64,000 bases of DNA from Epiperipatus broadwayi (Eukaryota > Onychophora > Udeonychophora > Euonychophora > Peripatidae), in NCBI GenBank assembly GCA_028023455.1, contig JAQFVV010006221.1, positions 7,481,011 through 7,545,010 on the forward strand, given 5' to 3'. The notes under the pieces were generated by a model that saw only the letters and a program-made list of their open reading frames with translations, searched no databases and was not told the origin of the DNA. The translations under genes and the position numbers were made by a program. Positions 48,230 to 60,825 of this stretch are shown piece by piece. Each line of letters opens with the position of its first letter. The stretch's first letter is position 1.

Positions 48230-49990
48230 CTATGTTTATAGGAGATTTCATTTTTCATAGTAGCTTTTGGAGATGTGCAGTTGAAACTAGGTCAAATTTC
48301 AGAATAAATGGCTTGTGCTAAAAAAAATCATTTAGGCAGATGGTGCACGGTGACATCCTCCGATTTACATTTTTCTTCAGCCAAAATGTATTTATCCTTA
48401 CCTATTGATTTATTAATAGTAGGTTATTTCCATTAAAGTCAATATAAACCAAGTCTTATCATTCTTGGATATTCCCATAGTGAAAATCCACTTCGTATAG
48501 AATCTAGTGAAAACCATATTAGCTATCTTGAAAGGAATATTAATAGAACAATCCACATTCTCTTGCAATGATATACTTAAAAAATTCACAACTACAATTG
48601 CCAAAAGATCCATTCTTCAAGATATCAAAAACAAGCCATAGCATGTTTGAAATTGCTGAAAAACTATTTGAAAAAGACCATGGAAAATTAAAACTTTGTA
48701 AGATCCATTAGAAAGCATAGTTATTTTTGTAAAGATTTTGTGTAAATACAATTCAGAAAGAACAATAACCACTACCAATGAGATCAGTTCTCTTATATGT
48801 CATCAGTCTTCTAAACCCAAGATTGATAAATAAAAAAGATAATGTTTATCTAATATCAAACTAATAAAATCGGTAGATCTTATAAATTTCAACTTGAAAT
48901 AATTAATTATCAGAAATCGAGAAAGATCTCACGATCAGTTAGCAAACTTCCAGAATATCTAAAAACATGTAAAACCTAAAACAAAACCATTGTTGGGAAA
49001 ATTATTCAGCAACATTATTACTACCGTAACTATTTCAAAAAACTGGCATGAAAGAAAAACTATAGGAGACTTAAATCATATAAACATAACAATGATCAAA
49101 AATTGTTGCTTCAACTAAAAAAGAATAATATTAACAAGAATTAAGTCACTAGTTGATAACCATCTATCTGTAGAAAAGCTGCATTTAAACCAGAACAAGA
49201 TTGTTATAAAGAAGGTTTAGTAATTTAGAAACTTATATTGAAGGTAAAAGCTTTCAAAACTGGTGTTACTTTTACTGGTCAAATCTTAGTTTTTTGTTAT
49301 ATTTGAAAAAATGATGTTCTTCTAACAGCTTTTAAAATTTATACATGCAGAAAAAATATTAATTTATTTGACAATATTTATCCAACAGAAAAATTCTGAT
49401 AAGTATAAATGGTAATTGAAACAGGTATAAAATTTTATACAATAGTCTCTAAAAAGATTCCATTCTTTCATGTATGATCTTCCAGAAAGATATTTCAGAA
49501 CTTTCATCTATGCTGATATAATTGCCTTCACTTCACAAAAAAAAGACATCCTTCCAAGAAATAAAAGACTCATGAAAATTTTGAGAATATTTTTCAAAGA
49601 TTAGGATCTTGTTCCTAATCTCAAAAGATAGCATATTCAACTTTTCATCTAAAGAACAGGGATAACTAAATTGAATATCAATAGTTGAAACTCAACCTTA
49701 CCTTGTATTACTTAAGAGTAATATTGAATCGTAACATAACTTAATTTTTCTCGATCTATTGAAAGTTATATTTAAAATAATTTTTAGAAATAATGTCTTT
49801 AGTAAGCTGGCCAGTATTATTTGAATTTATGATGCAAATATTGTTAGGATATTTTCCTAATATTAGCATATTTTTCTGGTGAATATCGTGTACTCATTAA
49901 ACTTCTGATATATGCAATTAAATACTATCATGACTAATATTTCTCCATTGTAGTGTCTTTCCATCTCACTACATATTTTTTAACCTGATA
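48230..49990 (+). pseudogene. Jockey/CR1-like LINE, endonuclease to RT
   Basis: Fragments in order on the plus strand: 'SSDLHFSSAKM' (endonuclease PDL.F.SA block) and 'YKPSLIILGYSHS' (SDH.P block) near 48,350-48,490. Near 49,470-49,640 comes 'YDLPERYFRTFIYADIIAFT', where the RT catalytic YADD box reads YADI. Then a 'YFSGEYRV' type block near 49,870 matches the AEYA.P.W region, followed by an 'LTTYF' type end. Frames break often. Probably about 1.8 kb of a 5'-truncated element. Confidence 0.72.
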
Positions 49991-50032
49991 TCAAAAATTG
50001 CCTTGCAAAAAATATACAAAAAATATTAATAT

Positions 50033-50148
50033 ATAGGGTATATGAGCACAGACTTACCCACCACTCTCCACTAAATCCATAACACTGATGCACTTGAACA
50101 CATATATGTTGAAAAGATAAATAATCACCAATATACGTATTTCGTAGA
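50033..50148 (-). repeat. Family B fragment
   Basis: 'agggtatatgagcacagact' through 'atcaccaatatacgtatttc' on the plus strand is the B unit in inverse orientation, cut inside the hammerhead: stem III and the UUGGU strand remain but the CUGAUGA core is gone. Confidence 0.8.
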
Positions 50149-50149
50149 T

Positions 50150-51640
50150 AATGCCATTATTTCAAGACATAGTCCACTATTTAAATCAAGATTTTTTTTC
50201 CTGACTGCACAAATCAAAAAGTCCTACAAACATCATTAAAATTCTGTCATAAGAAATGGACATTTTGTGAGATTCTAAACAAATGTCTTTTACCAGATTC
50301 AGTAATGAAGTTATCTAAATTTGATCTTCCCTAGATGTTACTAAAATCTCATCAATAGATTCAAGACCATTTTCGCTATTTCATTTATCTATTTTGCAAA
50401 TAGAATTTAATAGCTCTGAACTATGCACTTAGCACGATTAACGAACCACATATTTAATGATGATCAAATCGATGCATACAATGGGAGAATCAAAATATTT
50501 AATAGACATTCTTGTAATTCTATTTCCTGATTCGGATCCTCTACATATTTCTTTGCAATGTTTGTGTACATTTAGCTGTACAGAAACTCGTGTGTTAAAT
50601 AAGTAAACAACCCAAACAAACTTAAAATAAAAAGAAGTATTGTGTAGAGATTTTTGTTTCTCTTGTGATTGTTTCCTTAGACAAAAATCAACATCTTAGT
50701 TTTATAAAATAACTAAGGAAAAAAAAATAAGACTGGTAAAAACATTGAGATGTTTTCAGTAAACTATTGTGGTCATGACTGAGAAATTTTATACAAATTT
50801 GAAATTGACTTGCTAAATAATTAGTCTTTCAATTTATTATAGTGGGTCTAATCAATAGAATGGCTTACCTTAAGTCTAAAGTCATATATGAAAGATTTCC
50901 TTCAATTTTTACTTTTCAGCTAATTTATAATGAATTTAAGTTTCAATGTTTAATTTTAGGCACTTTCTCATAAATAATGAATTATGTTCAGAAAGTTTTT
51001 ACAAATATATTGTTGCATGCATTTATAAAAATTATATTTTTGTAATACATTCATTAATTTACCTTAGAGTAACCTGCTCAAATTAAATGCTCTAGATTTC
51101 AAGTCCTTCTACAGCTTCATAATTATCAAGACCAGTAGATGTGTTCAGAACTACATTATTATTATTATTTTTATTTTGCAAGAAATTTATTTAACATAAA
51201 AATATACATTAGCATGATTATAAGGTTATGTTTGGTTAAAAGTTTTCATGCTAGAATTAGAATGTAGACATTGGGTATTTTGAACAGCTGGTGTAGTGGT
51301 TCTATTTGTGGTGCAGTGATTCTGTGAAGATTGCATCATTGTTGTAGTGTTGGGACTTCAAACAGTCTCCATCTTTCAAAAAAGACAGTACAGGTCCCTT
51401 TTTTTTTGATGTTGATGATTTTGATGAAGAGTTGTGTGGATTTAGGTGTGTTCACTCAAAGGATAGCTTGAAACAGACTAACCAAATGGAGTATGAAAGG
51501 ACTACATTATTTTCTGGTTATTTTCATTATTTTTTCAAAACTTTGATCCATAACTTTTTCACATTTACACACACCATGCAAACTTTATTTTCTGCATTCA
51601 TGATGTTTTTTTTAGTTTTATCAAAAATTTTGTGATCAGT
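50150..51640. other. No gene; one family A-like fragment
   Basis: AT-rich sequence. At about 51,285-51,370 'gctggtgtagtggttct' and 'gtgttgggacttcaaacag' suggest a degenerate plus-strand family A SINE. A 67-codon frame over 51,432-51,635 lies just after it and is not recognised. Confidence 0.4.
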
Positions 51641-52450
51641 TTAAATTTTTAGTGGACCATCTCTAGTTACCTATTTTTACATTATGTTCAAGTAAAATCC
51701 ATTTTATCCTTTTAATTTTTTTAATGCCATCAAGATATTTTTTGTTCTCTCATACATGTATTTTGCTTTTTGTTAGCCCTCATATACATCTTTTCTTTTT
51801 TTATTTGTGGTCAATAATCTTCATATTCCTTTTATTAAGTAATCTAGTCTTTGATTCATAAATAATTTCCACCATATACGTATATATTTTTTCAACATTA
51901 TTTCTATTGCAAGCACTTGATCCAGGTTTAATTCTGTGATTAAATTTATTTATTCTGTTTATATATCTTTATTTTTATCTTATAGTTTTTGTTACATTTG
52001 CTAAAACTCTGAAGCAATGTTTCAAAATCATCTGCAAAATCTAGATGATTAAAATTATGTTTATTAACTTTTACTTTTTTTGTTTCTTGATTGAACAGCT
52101 GAATCATACTACCATATATCTACATTTGTGTTAATAAACATGTATTCTAATCACTACTGTTAGCATTCGCATGCATATTCTGCAGAATTTTATGGTATTC
52201 TTGGCCTATATTATGGAAGATTTAATTACAGCATAAAGTCTTATGAATCTAATGCTTTTTCATAAGATATAAATCCAATGCAAAATGGTAACTCACAAAA
52301 CTGTAAATAATTTGTAATAATCTAAATAAATGTCTTTCACATAACTGATGGAAGATCTATATTTTTTAATAAATTTTCTTTCACTATCTTTAAATATCAT
52401 TAGAACATTGTTTTGGTTATTTGTCAATCTTATTATTTATATACTTGATT
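51640..52450 (-). pseudogene. LINE reverse-transcriptase remnant
   Basis: Minus-strand pieces in order: 'SYEKAFDFIRLYAVIKSSII' type (DYEKAFDS block) at about 52,290-52,200, 'ICMRMLTVVIRI' next, and 'NHLDFADDFETLLQSF', with the catalytic FADD, at about 52,060-52,010. Continuation to 51,650 is more decayed. The order is that of the RT palm; frames are interrupted. Confidence 0.68.
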
Positions 52451-52451
52451 T

Positions 52452-52548
52452 GTAGGGGATTTGAACTCAGACTTTCACTATCTGAGTTCAAACCCCATAT
52501 ATATTACATATTGGAGTGCAGGTATGGAAATGCCTGTACTGTAGAAAA
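52452..52548. repeat. Family B end with T-arm palindrome
   Basis: 52,455-52,496 is a short palindrome in which 'ggggatttgaactcaga' faces 'tctgagttcaaacccc', i.e. two box-B segments head to head. The usual B 3' end 'tatattacat' and 'tggaaatgcctgtact' follow. Confidence 0.7.
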
Positions 52549-52549
52549 A

Positions 52550-54590
52550 ATTCATATACATGTATTAGATAGTTGATGTAAATTAATATATTTGGAGACA
52601 TCAAATTTCTATAGAAATTTTACTACGGAATTGCTGGTTTTTTGTTTCTAATCTCTTTTAAGTCCCAGCCAGTTTCAAAATGAGTTTTAGCTTAAATTTG
52701 ATAAGATTATGACTATTAACTGTTAATGTTGTCTATGTTTTTTTGCATTAATATAATTGTTGCATCCCATTAATCAATAATTGCTTCTTGTGATGAATCT
52801 ATTATTAAATATATATTTTTGTTAGACATAATACAACTCTTCTGTTTGATAATTACTTGTTCATTTCTTCTTAGGTTTCTTTTAAAAAAAGAATTCATAA
52901 TGTTCATGAATTTAAGTTCTCTCTCATTTCTGTATTCAAATATACTTCATTTTTGTTCATCATTTTTTTTCAGTTTTAATTCTAGCATGAAAATCTACTA
53001 TCGTTGAAAGTTTGTTTGATCCATTAATTGATATTTTCCACATTTGTATAAAAGTGCTCTTTTTCTTTGTAAACACAAGAACTTGTTAGGACCTACATCT
53101 AAATTGTCTGGATTTGGTATCGTTCACTGAATTCAATGCTTAAAATGTAGTTCTTCTTATATAGTATCTATCTCCATTGTATTGTTTTTCTATCTTTTAT
53201 TTATAACAAATCATACTCTTATTATTGTTTCAATATATGTGCCCATTATGATTAAAGTACAGTTCATTTTTTAAATCTAACTGCTCAAAATCCATCAAAT
53301 ATTAAAATGTCTTAACTTAATATTTGATAAATCTTTCAATCTTTGCAAGTAAGATGTAATGCCATGATTTCTAATCCATCTCTTATTTTCGTTTATATTT
53401 TAAGTTAGGTGATGTCATTTTAAAGCTTAATTAAGCTACCCACCCTCTCATGGAAACAATGTTTAAATGCGCTAGCAAGCAATGTCTAAATAAATCCTTT
53501 CCAATCAAAAAGGAATATAATAAAATACACAACTTTTCTGTGTGAACATTCTAATGACTAAGTAAATAATGTTATTATAAAATATTTTCATATGTGGTTC
53601 CAATGAACCATAGTAGATGGATGTAATTTAAATCCCATTTAGATGTTTTAAGGTCATTTATTTTCATAAAACAATCATATCGTCTAAGGTATAATATGGT
53701 AAAATTGGTAATCTACTATTAGCATATTAAGCCGCATCTTTTGAATATCTGTACATTTTTTTTTTGAATCGTCGTATTCAATTGCAGATTTGCGTGTTAC
53801 TTATGTTCTATTATATAATTTTTCAATACGCAAATCAGCATTAATAATCAAGTAAAACCCATAAGTCTATTAATGTTCTAGGAAAATAGATTCTCAAATG
53901 TTTATAGAATTGTATACTATCTGTTTATTCATTTTTTTTAAATTAATATTAAATTATTACTTAAGTCTGCTTTGCCTCTTCATTTATGCATACACATCGT
54001 TAATTAGATTGCATTATATATAGCTGATTTCCACCAATCTTAGATCAATTTCTAGATTTATTAATGAATTTTATGAAAAGCCTAATTATAATCTCTGAGC
54101 TATTTCACTCTGTTGGGGGCTGGTGTTCGAAGCCTTGTAAATTGTAATTCCCTTAGATCTCTTGTTCTCCGCTGTTGCTTCGGGACGGGCGTGAATAAAA
54201 TTTCATTTGTTATCATCAGAAATGTTGTTCGTAAGATTATAGATCTGGAAAATAGGCAAGAGAGCAGAGTTCATGATTGTTCCTGACTTATGTATCTTGC
54301 ACATGATTGGATTCGAGGTACTTTTGCCTAGATGCTAGCTCTTGTTAGACGAACATACAATTCTGACCGGTACATGGTATTTTTTTCCCCCGGGTTTGTC
54401 GATCATTGAATAGCAGTCTAGGCCTAAAACATGCAATCATTAACTACTTACTGCCCTTGGCCATGACTTCATAACTTCAGGGATTGAAGACCATTACTTG
54501 TTTTTACTTTTAATAAATAAAAGTAAAGCAATTATTTATATACACAGAAATATTCATTCCTTTCCACCTTCAAAAAAATCCAACCAGATG
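52550..54590. other. No gene identified
   Basis: AT-rich to about 54,100. 54,110-54,440 is GC-richer ('tgttgcttcgggacgggcgt') with a box-B-like 'ggtgttcgaagcc', but no full tRNA or SINE structure is visible. Possibly an unassigned repeat or a transcribed 5' region. Confidence 0.35.
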
Positions 54591-54599
54591 TCTCTATAA

Positions 54600-54900
54600 G
54601 AATGTATCAGGATGCAAATAATGAAATTGTGGTAGAATAAATATAAACAAAGTGATTACACAGAAACTGGATTTTTGGTTTTTATATTGGGTTTGGGAAA
54701 AGATAAGGATGATTTAGATATAAAGGCCATAAAGTGGACAAAGATTATGTTGTGGAAATAGGATGGAACAGGATAGAGAAGAATATGGGAAAAACAGGGT
54801 GGGGAATGGAAAGTGAAGATAAGGTAAGGTGTCTAACAGGTTCTCTGAGAAATTCCTGACTCCCATAAAGGAGAATCCACAGTGTATCATATCATATCTT
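54600..54900 (+). pseudogene. LINE 3'-end remnant (same family as 24 kb)
   Basis: 'gtagaataaatataaacaaa', 'gtggacaaagattatgttgt' and the tail 'ggtgtctaacaggttctctg' align in order with 24,070-24,340. Peptide traces 'YKGHKVDKDYVVE' are in a shifted frame. It ends with 'tatcatatcatatctttg', before the poly-G run. Confidence 0.75.
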
Positions 54901-54901
54901 T

Positions 54902-54914
54902 GGGGGGGGGGGGG
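54902..54914. repeat. Poly-G run of 13
   Basis: Thirteen consecutive G directly after the LINE tail. Confidence 0.95.
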
Positions 54915-55471
54915 CATTACAAGATTCTTTCATTCATACCCAGAGGTGAAAGGGTATTGTGCTTGTCCAATGAACAGTCTATTTATTCAAATACCACATA
55001 GTTAATTTTATGCAAATAACAGCTGCAGTGATAATATATAATTACTGATCTTTATGAATTTGCTTTAAGCTAGATTTCTTTTAGTACTTAATAAATCTTC
55101 TTTAATTAATAGCAATTAATTTTTTTGCAGTTTAAAAACGACCAAATATAGATTTATTTTTCTGGTTATAAGTTAGATAATAATTTGTTCTGCAATGATT
55201 TTTATTTTTTTATTCTTATCTTTGTGTGAGTATGTAAGAGAAACTTCACAAATAAACTTGATTGAGAAAATATTTGGCAAAGTTTGGGCAATTAAATAGA
55301 GCATAGAAATGGTTGTTAATGGATTTTAAATTGCATATATAAATTGTGTTTAACACACAAAATCTATATGTAAAAGCTTTCTATATTTATATTTCTTATT
55401 GCATACACTTATTGACATTCTTTTATATACTTAGTCGTGTTTGTGTATATATATATTTATTTATGTTTTAG

Positions 55472-55623
55472 ATGCCTCACAGTCTGGATTGAAGAAGTAC
55501 CCTGTTCCTGGCTTCTGCAACCCCAATCAGTGGATTTCTCCTATTGACGATTTTCAACCATCAACATCCTTTTCTGACGCAAATAAAAAAACAAAAAATA
55601 GAAAATTTTCATTTGCAAAATAA
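55472..55623 (+). CDS. Candidate terminal coding exon
   Basis: A good acceptor (tttatttatgttttag, AG at 55,470-55,471) opens a phase-1 exon. It reads 'ASQSGLKKYPVPGFCNPNQW' then 'ISPIDDFQPSTSFSDANKKT', ends in a basic 'KNRKFSFAK' and stops at TAA 55,621-55,623. Composition is clearly more GC-rich than the flanks, and amino-acid use is not the AT-driven pattern of random frames here. There are no transmembrane or signal features. I do not recognise the protein; it could be the C-terminal tail of a host gene whose other exons lie in or beyond this window. No partner exon could be identified. Confidence 0.5.
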
Positions 55624-55712
55624 TTAAGAGGATCAAAAATTAAAAATTGTAAACATTTTATGAATTATGACAATTTCTTTTTAGAATGCATTATATTTAT
55701 AAAATGTATATA

Positions 55713-55745
55713 TAGGGGATTTGAACTCAGACTTTCAAGTCTGAA
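55713..55745. repeat. Family B box-B fragment
   Basis: 'aggggatttgaactcagact' followed by 'caagtctga', a truncated version of the head-to-head segment at 52,455. Confidence 0.6.
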
Positions 55746-55884
55746 TTATAAAATGTATATTTATTTCCATATTCCATTAAGTACCTAAATTACATTAATT
55801 TCGATTAATAAATTATACAGAAAATATATCAAATATTTAATGAAAGTTATTTTTGTATATAATTTCATTCTTCACATGATCACC

Positions 55885-56042
55885 ATTCTTTATGCTTACA
55901 CAAGCTGTTTTTCACAGAGGCAAAACTCTCCATACAGTAGTGCTAATTAGTGCAAGCCAGAGTAATAAATGGATGCAGGAAGGTTTCTGGCTTGCACTGA
56001 GTGGCACTACTGTATGGAGAGTTTTGCTTCTGTGAAAAATTC
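55885..56042. mobile_element. Family D inverted-repeat element
   Basis: Near-perfect palindrome: 'tttttcacagaggcaaaact' to 'gtgcaagccagag' faces 'ggtttctggcttgcactgag' to 'gagttttgcttctgtgaaaa'. The hammerhead segment is missing. Left flank 'cttcacatgatcaccattct' is the extended D end. Confidence 0.78.
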
Positions 56043-56049
56043 CATTCTT

Positions 56050-57920
56050 CATTATAAATAGTCTTTGGTTTTATTTTTAAATCTCTTAAATTTCTTTTGA
56101 AATGACTTGGACTATGATTAACTTTTGTCATTGATATATATATATATAATAAATAATTTGTAATGATATAATAATTTTTAAAAGTAAAATTAAAATGATA
56201 AATATGAAGAATTGTTAGAGTTTTTCCATTTTTTTTTATTATCTAACTTTTATTTAAATATTCTCTTCTCATAATTTATTATAAATGTTTTAAATATTTT
56301 TATTTGTCAAGATTGTTACCTATTTGTTATTTATAATCAAAATAATATGGAATACTTAAATTTGAAATCTATCATCATTATAATGTGATTTTCTTTATAC
56401 CCATAGATTATATCTCATTAAAAACTTTTTTAATAACTTCAAATTATTTTTCACTATTGTATCATGTTATAACAGTATTAGTCTTTTAAGTGTTCTCTTT
56501 TGTTTGACACACTCCAGGCCTTAATATTTTTGATTTGAAATCTTGAATAATTTTATATCACCAATTTAGTAAACATTTTCATACTTTTTATTTTTAATGA
56601 ATAAATCTTTATTCTTCATTAAATATTTTCTTTTTGGAAATATTTATTAAAATTATAACTTTAAAGAATAAAACTCATCTTCAAAATAATATATCAGCTT
56701 TGCAAATAAGCAAAATATCAAATTTCTATTAGTGAGACAATGAATATAATTTTTGCATTTTAAATATTCAGCTTACATTTATAAAACAACAACTATGATC
56801 TTTCTAATAGGCTTTTTTGTTGTTGCTAATCAGTTATATTGTCTTATAGTAAAAACTGAACACATTCAAATGAAAACTGAATGTAAACACCATATACTTA
56901 TTAAAAAACAAATATTTTATATAATTGTACAAAAGCAAACAAATAACAAAATGTTTAACAAAAAGCCATAATCATGCAAGTATAATGAGCATTTTCAAGT
57001 TCTATTATTCACTGAATAATACTGATATTAAGCTTGTTTAGTCAGAATCAATATTATATAATATATATTTTAGTTCAAATTTTTGCCATAACTGAATGTA
57101 AAAGCATTAAATGAACACTATAAATAGCTGCAATTGAGTTGTTGCAATAATAAAAAAGTCAAATGAAGTGATTTGGGGGTTGAAATTAGAAGAATTATTA
57201 ATATTTTTTTTTCATACTTTTTTTTAGATATTTGTATTTTTATTGAAAAAAACTTATTCTCTATTTAATTTTTTCATTTTACAAAAGTTCTATTAAAACT
57301 ATAAATTCCAAAAATGAAATTTGTCTAAAAAATAAAACATTAACTTTGCAATTAAAAAAAATATAAAATCAAAACAAGTTGAAGCTTTCTGATTAAAAAT
57401 TAATGAAAAAAATATTCTTTAAAATCTAAATATATGGAACAAATTTCGTTATATTTTTTTTGCTGTAATACTAAAAACTTTGTATCTGTACATCCAGATA
57501 CAAACTAGAATCCATTTTCATGGTAGAAATTTTAATTAAAATATGAGTTTGTGAATTATTAGTTTAACTATAACAACTAGATATCAAAATAGTATTTTCA
57601 ATCAATAAAGATAAATAAGACATAAACCAAGCCACATTGGGCATAGTAGAAAGAATGCTAGTATGCTTGTTTTTTATTTATAGCAAGACAAAAAATAATA
57701 AGTTTATATACAAAAACTATTTAATTTATTATTTATTTTTTATAACTTTATTAACATTTTTGTAGTTTTTTAAAAGCAAATTAGTCAAGTAAACTTTATT
57801 GATATCAGAAATTAAAGAAACTGCACACACTTTAAATAAATATACATCCAAATCATTATTCTAATAATACTTTTTTATAATTTAAATATATGTATAGTTA
57901 CATACTTTAAGCTGGATTTA
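56050..57920. other. AT-rich, nothing identified
   Basis: Very AT-rich with many homopolymer runs; no frame or repeat that I can support. Confidence 0.5.
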
Positions 57921-57924
57921 ATTA

Positions 57925-58545
57925 GAAGGGATTTGAACTCAGACTTTTAAGCTCTCTCCAGTCATCCATTCTATCTTATGCAATCAATACACATGACCTT
58001 ATACATGCACAAAAGATAAATGATCACCAATATATGTATTTTGTGCTGAACCAGCCCTCGTCAATTAGTCTGGATCATCATCATCCACACATATTTAGTT
58101 TATATTAATATAGCTAATTTTCAAACTTTATTGAATAGGTTTCAATCTTCTCCACTCTTCAGCCATCCATATCATTGAAAATCTGATGATGGCATTTTCA
58201 AAGCCCTTGTTTGCCAATTTTGTTGTGTCATACCCATGTTGATCGTAAATCAATCTGACCCCTTATATGTAAGACTTTAAACCCATTTAAATACACAGAG
58301 AGGGGGGTGGGTGGAATATAGACTGAATATGTAATATTTAAATACATGTCTAGTATATATACTTTAAGCCATTTATAATTAGAGGGGATTATATATGTGT
58401 GTGGAAGATGATGAGCCAGACTAACTGATAAGTGCAGGTTCAGCATGAAATATGGATATTGGAGATCATTTATCTTTTATGCATGTAAGTGGTTATGTGT
58501 ATCTGCTGTATAAGATAGAGTGGATGATTGAAGGGAATCTTTTTT
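57925..58545. mobile_element. Inverted pair of decayed family B units
   Basis: A minus-oriented unit (about 57,928-58,265) and a plus-oriented partial unit (about 58,385-58,530) flank about 120 bp. The minus hammerhead (about 58,022-58,082) has UUGACGA for CUGANGA and AAAA for GAAA. The plus one (about 58,410-58,472) has CUGAUAA for CUGAUGA. These core changes should abolish cleavage. Confidence 0.75.
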
Positions 58546-58549
58546 ATAA

Positions 58550-59820
58550 TTATAAATATAATTTTAACTTTTTAAGGAGAGTTTGAAGTTATGCTTTAAA
58601 AAGATATATACAAAATATATTACATTTAAAATGTTTCATTTTTATGGTTAACCCTTAGTGTGATTTTCCCAATTAGTAGTCACATAGTCTGAACACTTTA
58701 TTGTTGCTAATGGCTTTGGCTTTAATGTACACGCCTTCTACTATCTTTAATATGATTTCACTCTTTAATCAAAGAGAAAAATTGTGAACTAAAAGAATAT
58801 TCAGGTTATAGTTATTAAACAAATCAAGATATGGCAGGATTTTTAATTTGGTTTAATTCAAAGGATCTGAATCTCTATCTTTCATGTCAGTGTTTGGTGG
58901 TATTCTTGTTTTTGACACATGAGGGTGCTTCCAATTGGTGTGAAGATTGGCTTCCTTTGTTTCAATTTTGAAAATAAAACATTTTTCATATTTTATATAT
59001 TATCTTTTTCACAAAATATTGTTGTAATATTTATTTATTTAGAGAAATAATATATTTACAAATAGATTTTCTTCTAAAATATTTAATTTTAGAAGATTGT
59101 AAATCAAGAGAAGTCATTAACATACAATTACAACTTGTAATTGGCTAAAAAGATCACTTTTGTGTTACCATGGGAAAATTCTTTTTCTCATATTTTTAAA
59201 ATTATAAATAAAGTATTTTAACTTTTAAAAAATAGTTCATTAGCTTTTGAGTATCTAAACAAAATTCATTCAAATTTTATAAACTATTTTCAAATAATTG
59301 TTTTTATATATATTAATTTTGTTACACAATATGGCTAACCATCTAATAAAAGGAATACCATTGTTCTTAGTCATATATTATTTAAGTATTTTTTTGCTTT
59401 TGAAAAATTAAAATAAGACTTCTAAGAATAGTTTTCATTTGTTATGTATATATCTAATGAATAATTCAAAATCTTTTCAAATGTAATAAATAATAAATAT
59501 AAAATTGATGAAATAAAAAGTTCAAAATTTATTCCAAACATCACTTGAGGAGACATTTAAATAAATAATCTGATAATGTTTTGATTTACATCATATGAAA
59601 AATTAAAGCATAAATTCAAATAATGCAAACATTTTTTAAAATATTAAACTTAAAAACTTTTAATTACAGAAGTTATCTTGTTTGACATCAGTAAATTTTT
59701 AATTGACTAAAAATATAAGTATCACATATTTATTAAGATACAAATATTTAATAATTTTACAAAAAAAAATGAGATAAATAAATTAAGTGTACATTTATTT
59801 TTGTTTTAATATTTTTTGAC
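58550..59820. other. AT-rich, nothing identified
   Basis: No coding or structural feature recognised. Confidence 0.5.
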
Positions 59821-60045
59821 AATCTAAGTCCTGTACATGAGGGATCAGATTGACTTTAGGTCACCATGGGTGTGACAAGAATCTTGGCCTCAGGGTGGCC
59901 TTTGAGCACTGCATCATCAGATTTTCAATTGGATGGACAGTTGAAGAGTTGGAATGTAGAGTAGATTGAAGCCTGTCCATTAAAGTATGAAGATTGGCTA
60001 TCTTAATATATATCTGAGCACTTAAAGCATATATGTGTAAAGATG

Positions 60046-60104
60046 ATAATCTGGACCAACTGATGATTGCTGGTTTAGCATGAAATATGTATATTGGTGA
60101 TTAT
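60046..60104 (+). ncRNA. Hammerhead ribozyme motif, tandem copy 1
   Basis: CUGAUGA 60,060-60,066, UGCU/AGCA stem II, GAAA 60,082-60,085, stem III A-U pairs, U16.1 at 60,092, H17 = A at 60,093. Predicted cleavage 60,093/60,094. Stem I helices ACCAA/UUGGU and AUAAUC/GAUUAU are intact. Confidence 0.82.
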
Positions 60105-60517
60105 TTATCTTTTTAACATATATGTGTTCAAGTGTATCAGTGTTATGAGATAGAGTGGAGAGTGGTGGTTTGTGTGAAAGTCTATGCTCATATACCCTAT
60201 ATATTACATATATAGACACAGGTATATAATAAGCCTGTGTTTTAGTTATTACATAATAGAGATGTCTGCCCATCCCTTATATATGTATTAATGGATTATG
60301 TCCTGTACATGAGGGATCAGATTGAATTTAGGTCAACATGAGTATGACAAGAATCTCAGCCTCAGGGTGGCCTTTGAGCATTACATCATCAGATTTTCAA
60401 TTGGATGGACAGTTGAAGAGTTGGAGTGTGGAGCAGATTGAAGCCTGTCCATTAAAGTATGAAGATTGGCTATATTAATATATATCTGAGCACTTATAGC
60501 ATATATGTGTAAAGATG

Positions 60518-60576
60518 ATAATCTGGACCAACTGATGATTGCTGGTTTAGCATGAAATACGTATATTGGTGATTAT
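60518..60576 (+). ncRNA. Hammerhead ribozyme motif, tandem copy 2
   Basis: CUGAUGA 60,532-60,538; stem II 60,540-60,552; GAAA 60,554-60,557; stem III is the self-complementary AUACGUAU (60,557-60,564); H17 = A (60,565). Stem I: 60,518-60,523 with 60,571-60,576, and 60,527-60,531 with 60,566-60,570. Cleavage predicted 60,565/60,566. Confidence 0.82.
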
Positions 60577-60825
60577 TTATCTTTTCGACATATATGTGTT
60601 CAAGTGTATCAGTGTTATAAGATAGAGTGGTGGGTTGTGTGAAAGTCTGTGCTCATATACCCTATATATGGCATATATAGACACAGGTATATAATAACTC
60701 TGTTTCAGTTGTCTATCTGTAAATCCATTGGTCCTTCGTGATGAGTTCATTATTTGAAGATTAGGTGAGATATAACAGTTATAGATAATTTATTTTTGAT
60801 CTATAATAAGTAAAATAGATATTCA

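Larger units (their letters stand above)
59828..60712 (+). mobile_element. Tandem family B units, 472-bp period
   Basis: Two direct copies: the anchor CTGTACATGAGGGATCAG starts at 59,831 and again at 60,303, and the hammerhead cores at 60,060 and 60,532, both exactly 472 bp apart. The units differ at a small number of positions. The second ends earlier ('aactctgtttcag'). This is the longest family B arrangement in the window and gives the full unit order: 'tgtacatgaggg' start, 'aagcctgtccattaaagtat', hammerhead, box-B-like 3' end. Confidence 0.9.
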
